64,000 nucleotides of DNA from Atopsyche davidsoni (lineage: Eukaryota > Arthropoda > Insecta > Trichoptera > Hydrobiosidae): contig JAILWY010000002.1 of NCBI GenBank assembly GCA_022113835.1, positions 12,254,501 through 12,318,500 on the forward strand, read 5' to 3'. The notes below the pieces were generated by a model, which was given only the letters and a program-made list of their open reading frames with translations, made no database searches and was not told the DNA's origin. Shown here in pieces: positions 50,641-63,646 of the stretch (the stretch's first letter is position 1; every line of letters starts with the position of its first letter). Position numbers and translations under genes: made by a program.

Positions 50641-53600
50641 CGTGTATCTGAGGCCTGTCTGGGCCTGACACAGATGCGCAGACTGCGGAAAATCGCCATT
50701 ACAGAAAAACATATTTTCTTGCTGAGTAAAATGTAATCTGTTTTTCAAGCCGATTCGTTTGTTCCGACTTCAGGAAGTGAACTTTTTCCTAGGTTATAAA
50801 GACATTAGGGCGGATTTCGTGTACCGCATGCCAAATTTCACGAACTGTTAATTGTATATATGCGCAAAAATGTATTTTTCTCCTGCATGGTGTTAACAAG
50901 TTAGGAGCCTCAAAATATGTAGGATGAAAAAAGCGTTTTTTTAAATATAAAATCATAAAAAATATAAAGTGTAAATATCGACAGTGTATTTCTATTCACG
51001 TCATTCATAAAATACGATAGGCATCTCGTTTCAATAAACAAAAAAATATATTTGATTTCAGTATAATCTATGGTTTATTCAATTTTATTATGTTTTATTT
51101 TATTTTATTATAAATATGGACATTGATAAAATTATCAGAAATGTATAACAGAATATTATCATATTTTTGTCTTTATCAGCATAAATTTTACACTATTTTA
51201 GAAATATTCAGTACAGCAAGAGCAAATCACCAATGCCAACGGAAAATTTAGAGTTTATTTTGACAGTCGTTTTTAAATTAACGGCCGTCACGAACAATCA
51301 CCATTGTCGATGCGCGTTCCTATGACACAGATTCACAGCAGTAGGCTATCGAAATCATTACCCGGAGAAAAATATGGCTTTATCGTAATTTGGCACGATT
51401 CTTTCACCGCCTCCGGCTGACACACTTCCCTCGCCCTGGGCTCCTCCTGACATCCTCGCTCCCGGGATCCTTGGCTGATCTGGGGCGAGGCCGCGCTTTT
51501 GAGACCATCTGTTAATTACTGGAATGCTAATGCGACAGAAACTCCGAAGAATATTCCCATCAAGGATAGCGAGCTTTTAAATATTATAGTTAATGATACG
51601 CCTGGAAGTAGGTCTGCCAAACTCTGACCAACCATAAATAACGTCGATTTGTACTACACGTTTAAACAGAAAAATTAGTGGACTCAATTTTTTTATTATT
51701 ATAAGTAAAGTGGTCAAATATGTGACTCAAATTAGTAAAACCGAGGCCATAACTAACTTATAATGCTCGGAGGGGTGCGCTCAGCTCGCGACGATATTTA
51801 AAATTATCTTTTTAGTGTGAAATATTTCAAAAAATATGTTTTTGGCGTTATTTTCTCACTCGCCTAAGTATATAAGATACAGGTTTGAAGCTTGACGAAG
51901 TCCAGACCCTGCAACCATTCATCATTTCACATAATTGTAATGCTCGCACTACGCTTTGGCTTTATAAGCAGTCAGACTTTACAGAAGGCCGCAAATGCGT
52001 ATTTTGGTACTCTCGAGAGGAATGAGGCCTCAGCTTTATCAGAATCTATACGTTACGAGTATGATTCAGCTCATTCACTCACGTCGCGAGTCTTGAGTGT
52101 TATCCTTTCTTTGCAATGCAACTTCTGGCATGGCATCTTCTCCCGCGACTCCTGCTGCTCTCCGCCGCCTCCGGGGCCAGACTGTGCCTGGAATTTGCCA
52201 ATCAACAATACCGTCCAATCATAATCTATGCGGCGCCACACGTAAATGGGCGGCCCGTCAATTGAGGCGGGTCGATCTGCAGTGCGAGAAGATGAAATCG
52301 ATCAAGATCTCGTCTGGTCATGCGTAGTGCCGTGTAAGCGCATTCCAATGTGTGTTGCTTGCTTTTTTGTATTTTAAAATATAAAGTGTTTTATTATTAG
52401 AAAATACATACATACTTGCAACCTGCTATCTGAATACCTCCCTATTAGATGTAAAAATGTATGAGTGTGCGATCCTATGCTTCAAATATTTGTACGATTA
52501 AATAAATAAAAAATACTGCTGATTTTTACAAATAAATCACGCCTGCTGCCGGTAATTTGATATGAGCTCGATTAATCACCTGCACGTACCGCTTAGTTAG
52601 TTGCCGACGTGCGACAGATACGGTAATCAATTATGGACAGTTTTATGTTCCGTTAATTAATAAAACGCGTATTTACTTTTGTGTGTTGAATCGCGATTGA
52701 CCAAAATGCTTCGATGTCGTACCGTACAAGCTACCTGAATTGGAATAATGATTGCGATTATTAGTTTATTATAAATTAATAATCTTAAAATGAACAATAG
52801 AAGGTGTGTATATCATTTTCGCATACACTTTTAGCAGACCGGGTGGGCTTTTAATATGTGGGTGGATCCACGACAGACTGAATAAATTTATATTATTTCA
52901 CATTTAAACAACAAATATGAATTTCAATCTCCTAGTCAATATCAAAATATAGCTAGGAAAATATCACTTATTCGTGTTTTAATGTACGTGTATACTTTAC
53001 CTAATTTAAAATGGAAATAGCAAACATGATAAGCAGAGATGTATGACGCTTCTATAATAAGATTTGAATTTATTTTTTCTCTTGTATAAATACTTTAGAT
53101 TATTTTTATCATAAATGCCAGTATAAATTATTATTTAAATACATTAGTTTAGAATTCGTTCATTGAACGGCATCGAATATTACAAATTAAACCCGAACAG
53201 AACGTCGAAATTATGTTTCTTGTACTATATAATAATAATCGCATCCTACTCTTTGGGTTTAATTTAAAACTGAATGCCTAAAATTGAAACCAACCGCACG
53301 CCTCCGCAACTGATGGTGGCGAATTGGATCTCGACTTTCTTGGAGTTATCCATATTATACAGGCGAACTGAATTTGAATGTAATCATTACGCGTGATTAT
53401 ACAGCGTGTGTTGTTCCCCGACTCGGAATGGAATTAATGCGACTGGACGAATATTTTGTCTTGAAAGTACATTTTATTGGTTATACGGGAAATCGCAAAG
53501 GTTCTTGCGGCTGTAGAACAATAATTGCAATGTTGGACAACGGATGTAAAAATTACAGTGGTTACGAATCCCATTTAATATTTTTAAACAATACTAGTTG

Positions 53601-54860
53601 AAAACATTCACACATTACTTCTTCTTATTTGTTTATTAATGATGTTATTATTGCGTTGTTTTAATTTATTTTTTTCAATTGTCACTGATATAGAAAGGCT
53701 GCATTAGAATGGCTATACTCTTTATGTTAAAATTGTGTTTTTTTTTTTCATTACACGATAAAATATAATTAATGTGTGTAAATGGAAGAACGTCAGTGTA
53801 ATTTATTGATTTCGCCATAGCTTTCCAATTGATTTAAATAAATAGTTAAAATTAAAACAAAAGAAAATATTTGTATAGAATACAGAAAAAAAACATTTTT
53901 TTATTTTTGTCGCATTGTCGTTATACACCGAAATAGGCCAGAAACGGTCACCCTTAAACTTGTTATTCGTGGTTTTTATTCAATTTATACGCTGTCTATT
54001 TTAATTTTTTTTTCATAGATAATAAATATATATCTGAACAGTAACAAATCATCCAATAATAGACTTATATATGTAGGACGGCTTTTTATCTCGTCTCGTA
54101 TATTTAAGAATTAATTACAAGTTAAATTGAATTAAATTACTAGGGCGAATCTCGGGTTTTTGTTGTCATGGCGTCACGTTCCATATTCATCGTTTTGTAA
54201 GAAAAAGCCGGAAAGTATGTCTCACAGTCGGAGAATAGAATTGATTTATTCCTCTGAGCGTGGGAGGAGACTGTACTTCTTTCGAAGTTCTCGAATATGA
54301 TTCACAAGAGCCGTTTTCTACTACCGAGAATCGCCTTCTGAATTTACTCCATAAAATGCGACAAAAGTGACACGATTGGCAGCGGCGGCGTTGGTACCTC
54401 GACGTCAGCGCGCAAAGCTGTAAATATGGCATTGTGATTTCACTAACTCGACAAAAATTATTTATTACAATAAAAAGTGTTTTTTATTCTCGTAATCTCG
54501 CCCGAGCGCCATCAGGTTGGCAGCGAAGGTGCTAATAAATCGACGCCAGTACTCAACGACACCCACCCGTAAGCAGCAATCACTATTGCAGTAAATGCAC
54601 ATGATAGGTCAAAATCGCGCAAATCAACATTAAATAAATTAAGTACTATAAATCATAATAATTTTATTTCTGTGAGCTGCCTTAGTTCTATCTCCGCTGC
54701 TGCCAAACATTTTACCACAAATAACTCCGGCTAAAGCCACGACTCGCGGCTGGTATTTCACGACTACCATTCTAAAATCCATGTAATATAACATATGCGT
54801 GCATCACTGTGGGTTCTTATTAAATTTTTAAATGTATTATTGAGGCAATGTTTAATTAGC
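50641..54860. other. Intronic DNA, no gene seen
   Basis: AT-rich with GC-richer patches at 51400-51500 and 52090-52320. Their frames match nothing I recognise and no supportable exon borders were found. Confidence 0.4.
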
Positions 54861-54867
54861 AATTATA

Positions 54868-54932
54868 ACCGGATTCGAACTCGAGACCCCAGCATCGGCA
54901 AGCGAGCGTGCAAACCACCAGATCTCGAGGCA
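54868..54932 (-). repeat. tRNA-derived SINE fragment, copy 1
   Basis: The minus strand reads CTGGTGGTTTGCACGCTCG (A-box region) and then GATGCTGGGGTCTCGAGTTCGAATCC (B-box). The cloverleaf is imperfect. The B-box segment is nearly identical to that at 57873-57897. Confidence 0.55.
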
Positions 54933-57480
54933 GTTTTTCGCTAGCTTTAACGCCTATCGAGCAATTAAAATGTTACCACGGTTCTTTTTGCTCTTACCTT
55001 ATTGAATTAATTCTGTGTCTGCTTTAAAACACAATAAAATCTTTACGATCCTCCGGTATTATTAGATTGTTATCACGGGCGGCAATTAAGATCTCAATGA
55101 CTCTGCGTTCGCCCGCCTCACCTGCGCTCACCTCGGCTCACTCGATAAGGAACGAACCGTTATCAACCCAGAGATATCGCAATCAAGTCATTTAACATTT
55201 CGAAAACACAACGACTTCTGATAAACGTGCGTGCGCAATGATGTGGCGCCTAGATTAATACTTCGTGTTTTAAAAAAAAAATTAGCATTATAACACTGTT
55301 TGCTCTAATTTTATTTTTAAAAAATGAAATGAAATAACACAGAATACACTCATAGTGATACTTTCATAACATTTAAAAAATAGTTTGCGGGATGTATTAG
55401 GTTTGTTTACACGCACCACACAAAATCGCTTACCTTGATTTTGGGCTAGACGCACGCCACTGCTTCAACGAATAATGATTGCGATTTTACATCATTATCC
55501 ACTATAATTTTCAAGAATTTTTATATTTTAAATTGAATAAGTTGAGTTAAGTTTTTTCATCAAGATCATCTTGAAGTCTCAAAACGATGATGATACTTAT
55601 ACAAATACTTCCCGCAAATTAAAACCGCAAGAGCAGTAAATTTTATTTAAAAATCTCATTTTAGTTGCAAATCAGCGAGCTTTGAAGACTGACTAGCATG
55701 AAATAGAAAACAAAGTATGCTTTAATCGAATGATTTCTCGTTTGCCTCTGCAACCCCACCTGAAGGCTGTAGGGTCTTAATATAGAGAGGTTGTTTACGG
55801 ATAATCTAATTTTTGAGATCCCTTTTAGTTGATTTTGATTAGAGAGAGACCCTTCCATGTTACACTGTTGACTAACAAGGGGGGAGGAGGTCCTCTCCTG
55901 ATACGATGCTATGAATTAGATTATTAGGCTAATCGCTTGTCCTTGAAATCCCGCTAGCAACGCCTTTCTAACGAAAGTGTTATAAATATAAGATATATAA
56001 GTTATTATATTATATATATTTATTGTTGTACTCGTTGTGAAAAGGGTAACAGGTTCGGGAGTTTGCTACCGCTAAAAGCGTGTAAGGCCGTGACGCGTTG
56101 AAGGAGGAATAAATTGATACACAAGCAGCTAACACCGTTCGTTTATAAAAAAACTGAGATGTATCTAGAGTTATATAGAATAAAGCATCAACACACGAGG
56201 ACCTAATTCTCAAAATCATTAAGTAATGTTGATGGGTCTAGTTACCTAATACAAATAATAATAATTCGTTAAATTAACTTTTAAGCACGTCATCACAAAA
56301 CAACGCAAAGCCGCGTCTTCGAATTTTACTATGTGTTTGTTTATGGTTGATTTGGCGATTATTTGTCGGTATCGTCGGCAGTCGGCCGAGTGCCATCGAG
56401 CCGAGTAGACCCTTAATTCGATCTCCTCGGCCATGTTGTCGATTAGCCGAGGACGGTGTCAGAGCCGGGGGAGCATGGGGGCCGGTTCGCCCCGGCGACC
56501 GGATCACCGCCTGATGGGCAATTAACGCTCGAGCCCCTAATTAAGTGAAAGCCTTTATCTCGTCAGCATCCCCTCACAAAGACGCTACACTAACAAAGCG
56601 ACTCTTTCGCAAGAATCTCGAAGAAGACTACATTGTTTCCGTGTACTTTAATGGGATTTTTTGAGGGTACATGTCATAGGATAGTTGAAAATTAATATTC
56701 TAAACTTATCCTCTGAGCGGTATCAACGTCACCTCTTACCGTGTGAATGCAATAAACCCTCTCAAAGATATTTGATGATGTCGCGTCACTAGTTTTTCAC
56801 AGTACGTAGAGCGATATTTAAAAGTTATAAATAATCAGCGCCCTCCGATTCTCAGAAATCAAATTGTTGTAATTTGGCAAACACCTTTCCTTGATTCTTG
56901 GGAAATATTTAATTTTCTATTGAAATGTGTTTTAAATCGCGGGGATATTCAAGCCGTTCAAAGGAATCAAGGACGATTACATCTGTATTGTATTCTTCGG
57001 CAGTAAATTTTGTTAAACATATAGGAATCACAGTATATGTGTACTCCTTGAACATGGTGACAATATTGATTCGAAAAGGCTAAAAGACGTATTTCCCCAT
57101 TAGTGACAATCGATCGAGCTAGCCGTAAATTGAATAATTGTGAAAATCGACTTGTCAACTAAAAAAATCGCACAGGGATGGGACGATGGCGGTGCATCCC
57201 CCCTCCCCCTCGGGAAGGAGGGTGCTCTCCCCCCCCGTCCGCTGAAATCGTGTAAATGTAGTGCGACAGGCGTTGTTTCGCCGTGAAAGGCCCGCGATAC
57301 TTTCTTGTTAGATCAATACCTCCGGGGTCCTTGGAAACTCCCCGGAAGCGAGGCGGGAGAAGATGCGCTCGCTGGGTTTGCGTGCCTGGCCGCACCAGTA
57401 CTGAATTCTCTTCGGCGACCTTCAAGCTTGTGAATGTTCAGGGACAGAAATACTCAATACTCAAACTCAACAATTATGTG
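54933..57480. other. Intronic DNA, no gene seen
   Basis: Mixed composition with CpG-rich patches at 56340-56540 and 57180-57380. No coding or RNA gene could be supported. Confidence 0.4.
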
Positions 57481-57483
57481 AAT

Positions 57484-57572
57484 GTGTGTGTGTATATATA
57501 TAATATTTTATAAATATATATATAATATATACATATATATACACTCACACATACGTGTGTGTGTTTGTGTAT
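57484..57572. repeat. TG/TA microsatellite with foldback symmetry
   Basis: GTGTGTGTGTATATATA on the left is mirrored by TATATATACACTCACAC and then ACGTGTGTGTG on the right, with AT-rich sequence between. It is a cruciform-prone simple repeat. Confidence 0.85.
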
Positions 57573-57844
57573 AAGTTTACGGATTTACAAATTACAAAGT
57601 TTTGAACTGAGGTTTATCTTCTACTATCGCAGACTTTGATTTAATCCTTATTGACATGCATGTTATCGTGTTACACAACATCGATTAAATGTCATGTCCA
57701 TCGTATCTTGTTAAATCGGTAGATATGCATAATTTATTAAAATATATATTGATTTTAATTTCAACACGTTTTGAGCGAAGCGACTTTATGTCTGTTTTCT
57801 TAAATACCCATTAAAAAGTATTCATTAAAAATCATGAGCGGACG

Positions 57845-57905
57845 GCGCCTCTCTTAGCCGTTCCTAGACCAAGCATCGGGTCTCGAGTTCGAAACCGCGG
57901 GGATT
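57845..57905 (+). repeat. tRNA-derived SINE fragment, copy 2
   Basis: GCATCGGGTCTCGAGTTCGAAACCG (57873-57897) carries a B-box and matches the 54.9-kb fragment in opposite orientation. The A-box half is degenerate. Confidence 0.45.
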
Positions 57906-58359
57906 AATAAGTTTTGTTTGGTGTTCATTGACTATTTACGAAATAATCGGAGAGCTATTTTTGCTTTTCGGTGACACAATCTCACTTGCCTCTTAACGTT
58001 TTCTTATGCTTGCATTTCTGTCATTCTTTGGGGACAGCATTGCGGCAATATTTTCCTCGTTCTTAGAAAATCCACTTTTATGTCCCCCGCTTGTGATATA
58101 ATAAAATTATATTTCCATACACACATATATATATATATTCTAATTATTTTGGACATACAAACTCATTATTATGTTTGTGTTGCGTTTACGTTTTTCGATT
58201 CAAGGAACCCATCCGAAATATCAGGGCATTAGAGAATTCACATACCCCGGTTTTTTGAAATACCATGAGGTTTCGCGCAAGTGAATAAAACAGTTATTTA
58301 ATTAAAGATAAGTTATCGCCCAATGGTGAATCAACGTCGCCTCCAAAATCACTAGCAGC

Positions 58360-58630
58360 GGCCGTGCAACGCGTCGGCTGATTTCACTCCAGTCTGGATT
58401 TCCGTCCGATTTTCCATTTGCACCCGCGCGCCGATTGGCCCAGCGGCCGGCCAATGGCGCGCCGTCCCGCCAAAAGCTTTCGTAAATTCGATTTTCGCGC
58501 GACCCCCCTCCCCACCCTCTTTCCCCCCTCCCCCGCCCCACTCGAAGAACAAATTCGAATTTCAAATGCGGCGGCAAATCGAATGGCGGCTCTCGACATC
58601 CCGCCGCGAGACTTCCGGCGTTTTGCAATT
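58360..58630. promoter_or_regulatory. CpG-rich, promoter-like island with paired CCAAT boxes
   Basis: It contains ATTGG (58434-58438) and CCAAT (58451-58455) facing each other, a CCCCGCCCC GC-box (about 58530-58540), GAATGGCGGC (PHO/YY1-type core) and ACTTCCGGCG (Ets-type). CGATTGGCCCAGCGG repeats the block at the PACS promoter with one mismatch. The ATG at 58583 opens only 16 codons. It could be another alternative PACS promoter, the promoter of a nested transcript, or an enhancer. Confidence 0.4.
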
Positions 58631-58722
58631 TAAATTCAACTCATTAGAAATCCATCAGCGATTCTTGCAATGTTTGCTGCAAACGCGACCTTTTCCGGTG
58701 TGATGTTGACCTTTTGTGATTG

Positions 58723-58740
58723 TTTTTTTTTTTTTTTTTT
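58723..58740 (+). repeat. Poly(T) tract, 18 bases
   Basis: An uninterrupted T18 run. It could be the 3' end of a minus-strand retroposon, but no body was recognised. Confidence 0.85.
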
Positions 58741-59059
58741 CCTTTAAAAGCTTTTTTGTTTTCGGAGGAACTGAAGTAATCTTATTTTTATATTGAGCAC
58801 TAAATATTAAATAAAATTATGAATTTAAATTTCATATCTTACTATCCCGCTTTGCTAACTTAACCGTTTTGATCACCGCAGGCATAAAATTAAAAATATA
58901 TATATGCACTGCAATACTTTGTGTAGATTTTTTTTCTGGCACTCCTGATGAAGCCATCCTTCTTTTGGATCTATTGTTTTTGCAGTGTTCCTCGGTGCAC
59001 TCTGCGTTGAGTCACGTTCCCCTCCCGCGCGATAGACGAGCAAGTGTCAGGTGACTGCT

Positions 59060-62000
59060 GCAACCTCCGGCATTAGTTACTTACCCTTATTTTCCGCAAT
59101 TTACCTGAGCCCGAAGACCCACCCGTGTGCTGGTTAACGAGGCGCCTCTACACTCTGGACGGCTTCACAACAAGATCGGACGCAGAACTTACATGCTCAT
59201 AGATACCGACAACCGGATAAACCGTATGCAGCATATATTTTTCTCTGGACGTATTGTTTATTTTACATCAACCAATCAAGTCTATTGGTCGCATCACAAA
59301 ATAAAAACCATCGTGAATAGTTTGAAACAAAATCTAATTATCTAATTCATAAACTGACGTCGTTGCGTTTTTATTAGTTTTTACAGCGTATTATTAATAT
59401 GTATCAAGATGTTGAGACTCCCATATCATCAATTTTCTGAAATCATAAAGTCCAATACAATAAACCACCGCCGATAAATCTAAATAAAAAAGTTTTTTAT
59501 TTTAAATTTAAAAAAATTACCCAGTAAGCAAAACTATATTTAATAACTACATACATAAATGATGGCGATTATTCAGGCATTCATATTATAAAAAAAATGT
59601 TTTTAATCCGACCGACGGTATCTTACGTATTTTGGTAAGTATTGATGTTTTCAGAAGGTGGTCTCGGTTTCGCCCCCCCCCCCCCCTTTATACCAAACAT
59701 ATTAGATATTATTATTATTTACACAACGTGAATTTATTGCCTCTGTCGTAAAACTTATGACGAATCGTCAAAAAGAACAAAAAAAAATTAAAAAGCTTAA
59801 CACGTTGAATAATTTATTTATAACCTGAAATGTTATCATTATTAGATGATTTGTTCAACAAAGTGGCATTAGATGATCGTCAGCAATTGAGGATCGTTGA
59901 TTTTTTTTGTTGTTTTCATATACCCTATTCGGATGGTATGTTTGGATGTTCGTCTCGCAGTGTTGTCAGATGTAAACCGTGCATCTCAAATGTCGGATCA
60001 CTCTTGAGATTGTGTGCTTCTTGAGGTCCGCGGAGTGCAGTCACGACCGGCGATGGTCTGGAAATCACTGCCTTTGTTCAGCGCGGACTTGCAGATTGCG
60101 GTGCAGATGACTAATCCCCCGGCCAATCACGGATTTCTGCAATGATGACTTATCCGGCAAATATTTAATATTTAACAGATTCTCATCACATCCGTACAGG
60201 GCCGAAACAACCCACTCATAAAATAAGCGCAACATGGCAGTCGGCATGCTTTACTTGCCAGTGGCACGCTGTAGGTACAATACGGCATTGCTGGTCCTAA
60301 AATATATTTTAGCAGACTGGCAACACATTCGTGTATTTTATGTCGACGGCTTATTCAGTGTTGAATATTGGGATCATGCATTTGAATTGATTTTAAGGAT
60401 TGAAAACATTTGAAATCAAATGAATAGTATTTTGATTGTAAAAGTTTAATTATAATATATTTGCAATAAATCATCCAGTCACTTGTTGTGGCAATAAGTA
60501 TGCATTTGACACATGCAGAAATAATTTATACTGCAATGCATAAAACTGCGTACCTAACTGTAAAAACTCTCGCGCATCTAGGACGCACTTTGCATATGAT
60601 TATGTTCGTTTAAATTTTAAATGCTTGCAAAAGTGATTTCCATGTTATATATTTTTTAATAAATCATATTTATGTTTATACGACAAGTTAATGAAAAAAT
60701 GTTTTGTTTTCTCTTTGCTGGTATGTTAACGGAGTTATGACTAGTAAGTATTTATAGTGAGTAAAACAACATTCACAAATTCTTTTTTTTTTACTTTTTA
60801 GAAATTTTTAGGTATTTCGATACGCCTTCTTATACATTTATAGTTTCTTAAATCATTCGGTTGCATATCTGTGCATCTTCATACATTTTTTTTTAAATAC
60901 TACATTTTAAAGTCGACTGGAGATGCAGCCGCGTATAAAGCTGGCGCGTTGTATTAAAAATTTTTGAAGTAAACTTAAGGACTGGGAATCAGTGTGTATA
61001 TTTTTCTTGAGTTAAAGTTTCAATATCCAGTCTTAAAAAAGAGCAATATTTAATCGAGTCACCATGGCGTTCCACCTAGTGCACTCGAATGCCTATGAGT
61101 CATGAGACAAGCAGTGGTTGGTGACTGATGACCGGACTCGGCCCGGGCAGGATAACGCCCTCCGCGGTGACGTCACGCCCCGTTTCAATGATCCGCTCGC
61201 CGCTAGCTTTCGGAAGTGCTCGGGAATGTTCGGGAAATGCAGCGATGAATCTGTATTGGTTGATAAATTTGTTGACTCCTAACCGTACGACCAACGATCA
61301 TATCACCAATATGAATAAAAGTTTCATACCAAATGTGCGTTGCATTTCCACCCTAAAATCCCGATTGATTTCCACTATTCGTAGTTCTTCCATCGGCATT
61401 GTAAATATCGATATTTTACATATTCGATAGTATATTCTCGGACAAATGATCAAATATATGAAGAGGACTTAGAAAATAGTCGATTATTTAATATTTCACG
61501 TGGATAAAATTTCTTCTGTAAAAAATATACTGTGTCCTCAATGAACGATGGGTTTTTTTTTTATGTAATAAAGGGAAGCAATGAATCGCAGAGAACGGCT
61601 CTTAAGCCAGATTAATTTCTACAGAAATGCTCATTGTGTAGAAAAACAGTGAGCTTTAAAGCGCTAATAATAATTATTTTTATATTTTTTTAAGAGAGAA
61701 ACTCGTGTTATTCTTCAAGCACGATTTTGCTCATCGCTATAAAATTAATTAATTAAATTATTCGTAACATCAGTACAAATTGCCTTTGTCAGTTGTTCAA
61801 TCTGTGTTTGATATCTCAAATAAAGAGTTTGTTTATCAACAGCAAAACTATATTAAACGGTCATAATAGTCCGTGATAATCTTAAAATCTTGTCAGGTTC
61901 AAACACTCTTGTGAAATTCCCTTGTAAATTATAAGCCTCGTTCCGGAGGCGTGTCAAACATAAATGACTCCCATTGCTACTTATCATTAATTACTCACTT

Positions 62001-62690
62001 GCACATCTTCCACTTGCGGCCACCGCCACCCGGGAGACATGTCGTGTTTTCTTCACGTCCGAAGATGCTTTCTCCGTTCATATATTGTTATCAACACATC
62101 TACTGTCTTGTCTGTTGGATAATAAATTACTTTTCATTTTAGGCAGCAGCAGTCAAATTTGAACCCCATGTCGAATTATATTTAAACTTCTGCAGGGCTC
62201 AGTCTGTTCAATAATTTAATTTGGCTTGCAATTTAATAAATTTCAATAATGATAACCAATAAAATTAATTTGTTATGTTAGTCACGTTAACTTAATCAGA
62301 TAATATTAAATATTTCACATTATCTAAGAGCTACGCGAGTTGATTGATTTTTGTTTTATTTTGAACAGGAACAGACGAACAGAGAAACACTCGAGCGTCA
62401 AATGCTTCACCTTGTTGGGCGTATTTCCACTGAAATAAATATATATATTTTTATTGAATTTTTGGGGCGTGTACGTCCTGTCGTGGGAGCGCGCCCGATC
62501 TGCCCTGCGCCGCTTTATATCTCTTTGATTTGCTCCCCTAACGAGCCCTCGAGCGCCCTCCGTCAACAGTCAATACCGGCCCTCTCGATCAACAGCCGGG
62601 ACGGTCCGGGGGTCGCCATTGGGATCTTTTTGATGCGTAGTAATTTATCCGGGGCATGTTCATATACCTCAAAAAATAGGGAACCTTTTG
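59060..62690. other. Intronic AT-rich DNA, no gene seen
   Basis: It includes a C14 tract (59673-59686) and a moderately CpG-rich patch at 61130-61220. A polypyrimidine/TAG-GTATTT junction at 60811 was judged too weak to call. No gene could be supported. Confidence 0.45.
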
Positions 62691-62694
62691 TGAT

Positions 62695-62697
<3 letters not shown>

Positions 62698-62725
<28 letters not shown>
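62698..62725. repeat. (TA)14 microsatellite
   Basis: Twenty-eight uninterrupted alternating T/A bases. Confidence 0.95.
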
Positions 62726-63370
62726 AGAAAGGAAGTCATCAAAGTATTGAATTATCCTCAAGATGAATTTCACACTTTGTTTTTCGGAGAAGCTCCATTA
62801 GGAAGGTGCTTATTTTTAATTGCTTTATCTTAGCGCTGATAAAAGGATATTTTCTTACACAAAGACACTTCCGCTTGTGTGAACCATGCTCGTCGCGTCC
62901 TCCCCGTTCCGCCGCAAGGGATGCTTTCTAGACAGTTTGAAGTGCTTCTTCGTACCCGGGCAAGTGATCCATCAGCTGCGCGGAAAGAAAAGAACAGCCC
63001 GGGGTCTCAAACTAGATTCGAACCGTCCGAGACAATGAACGATTATTCTGATAAAATTTTAAGTATTTGATTATATTTGTTTATTTAACAATACACACTA
63101 ATGAATTTTTCGCTGTTGACGGCCTAATTTAAATTACATTTTGGCCTTACTTGTTTACAAATTATGCCAGTCCGTCGCAGAAACTTTCTGTGCGTTTTTT
63201 TAAATTTTTATTCCTCGGAGGTGTTAGCAAGGGGGGTGGAGGGTTAAGGGTGCAGCCTCGCAGCCGAAATCTGCGCGGTCGTAAGGACGATGTGACCTAC
63301 ATAAGTATCGACCGGCCACAGCGCGCGAGGCCCCGGGCTGCCCTCGCCTGCGCTGCAGCCGCTGGGATCG

Positions 63371-63420
63371 TCTGCTCTACTCTGCTCTACTCTACTCTAC
63401 TCTACTCTACTCTACTCTAC
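63371..63420 (+). repeat. Pentanucleotide repeat (TCTAC)10
   Basis: Ten five-base units in 50 bases; units 1 and 3 are TCTGC, the rest TCTAC. It lies within a CpG-rich patch (63230-63490). It is not the insect telomere motif TTAGG. Confidence 0.95.
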
Positions 63421-63540
63421 GTCACTCGCAGACAAAGGAACCCACTTGCCTGGCGGCGTGCCCTTTTCGCTTGCCTGCCGGCGTCCTGACAGACGGGAGG
63501 GCGCCCGTCAATTTATTACACGTAAACGATATTTGAACTA

Positions 63541-63646
63541 GAGAAATTCAATATTTTTTTAATAAAATACTTGAGTGATTTTCCACGTTTTTATTTTTAT
63601 TAGTGACCGGTTTCGCCAACCTTTCACGTTGGCATTATCAAACAGA
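63541..63646 (-). mobile_element. Penelope-like remnant with hammerhead-like core, copy 5, bounded by a 13-bp target duplication
   Basis: GATATTTGAACTA occurs at 63528-63540 and again at 63647-63659, exactly bracketing 106 bases. The insert holds one arm (AATAAAATACTTGAGTGA) and, on the minus strand, the core GTTTGATAATGCCAAC...GTTGGCGAAACCGGTCAC (63643-63603). A perfect target duplication of this length suggests retrotransposition rather than cut-and-paste, and a more recent insertion than the other copies. Confidence 0.75.

Noticed and set aside
62351..62833. 160-codon + strand open frame
   Set aside because: It crosses the (TA)14 microsatellite as a YIYIYIYI run, has no recognisable domain, and sits in non-coding surroundings.
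63371..63420. TCTAC pentamers considered as telomere-like repeats
   Set aside because: The insect telomere unit is TTAGG/CCTAA, so this is an ordinary microsatellite.
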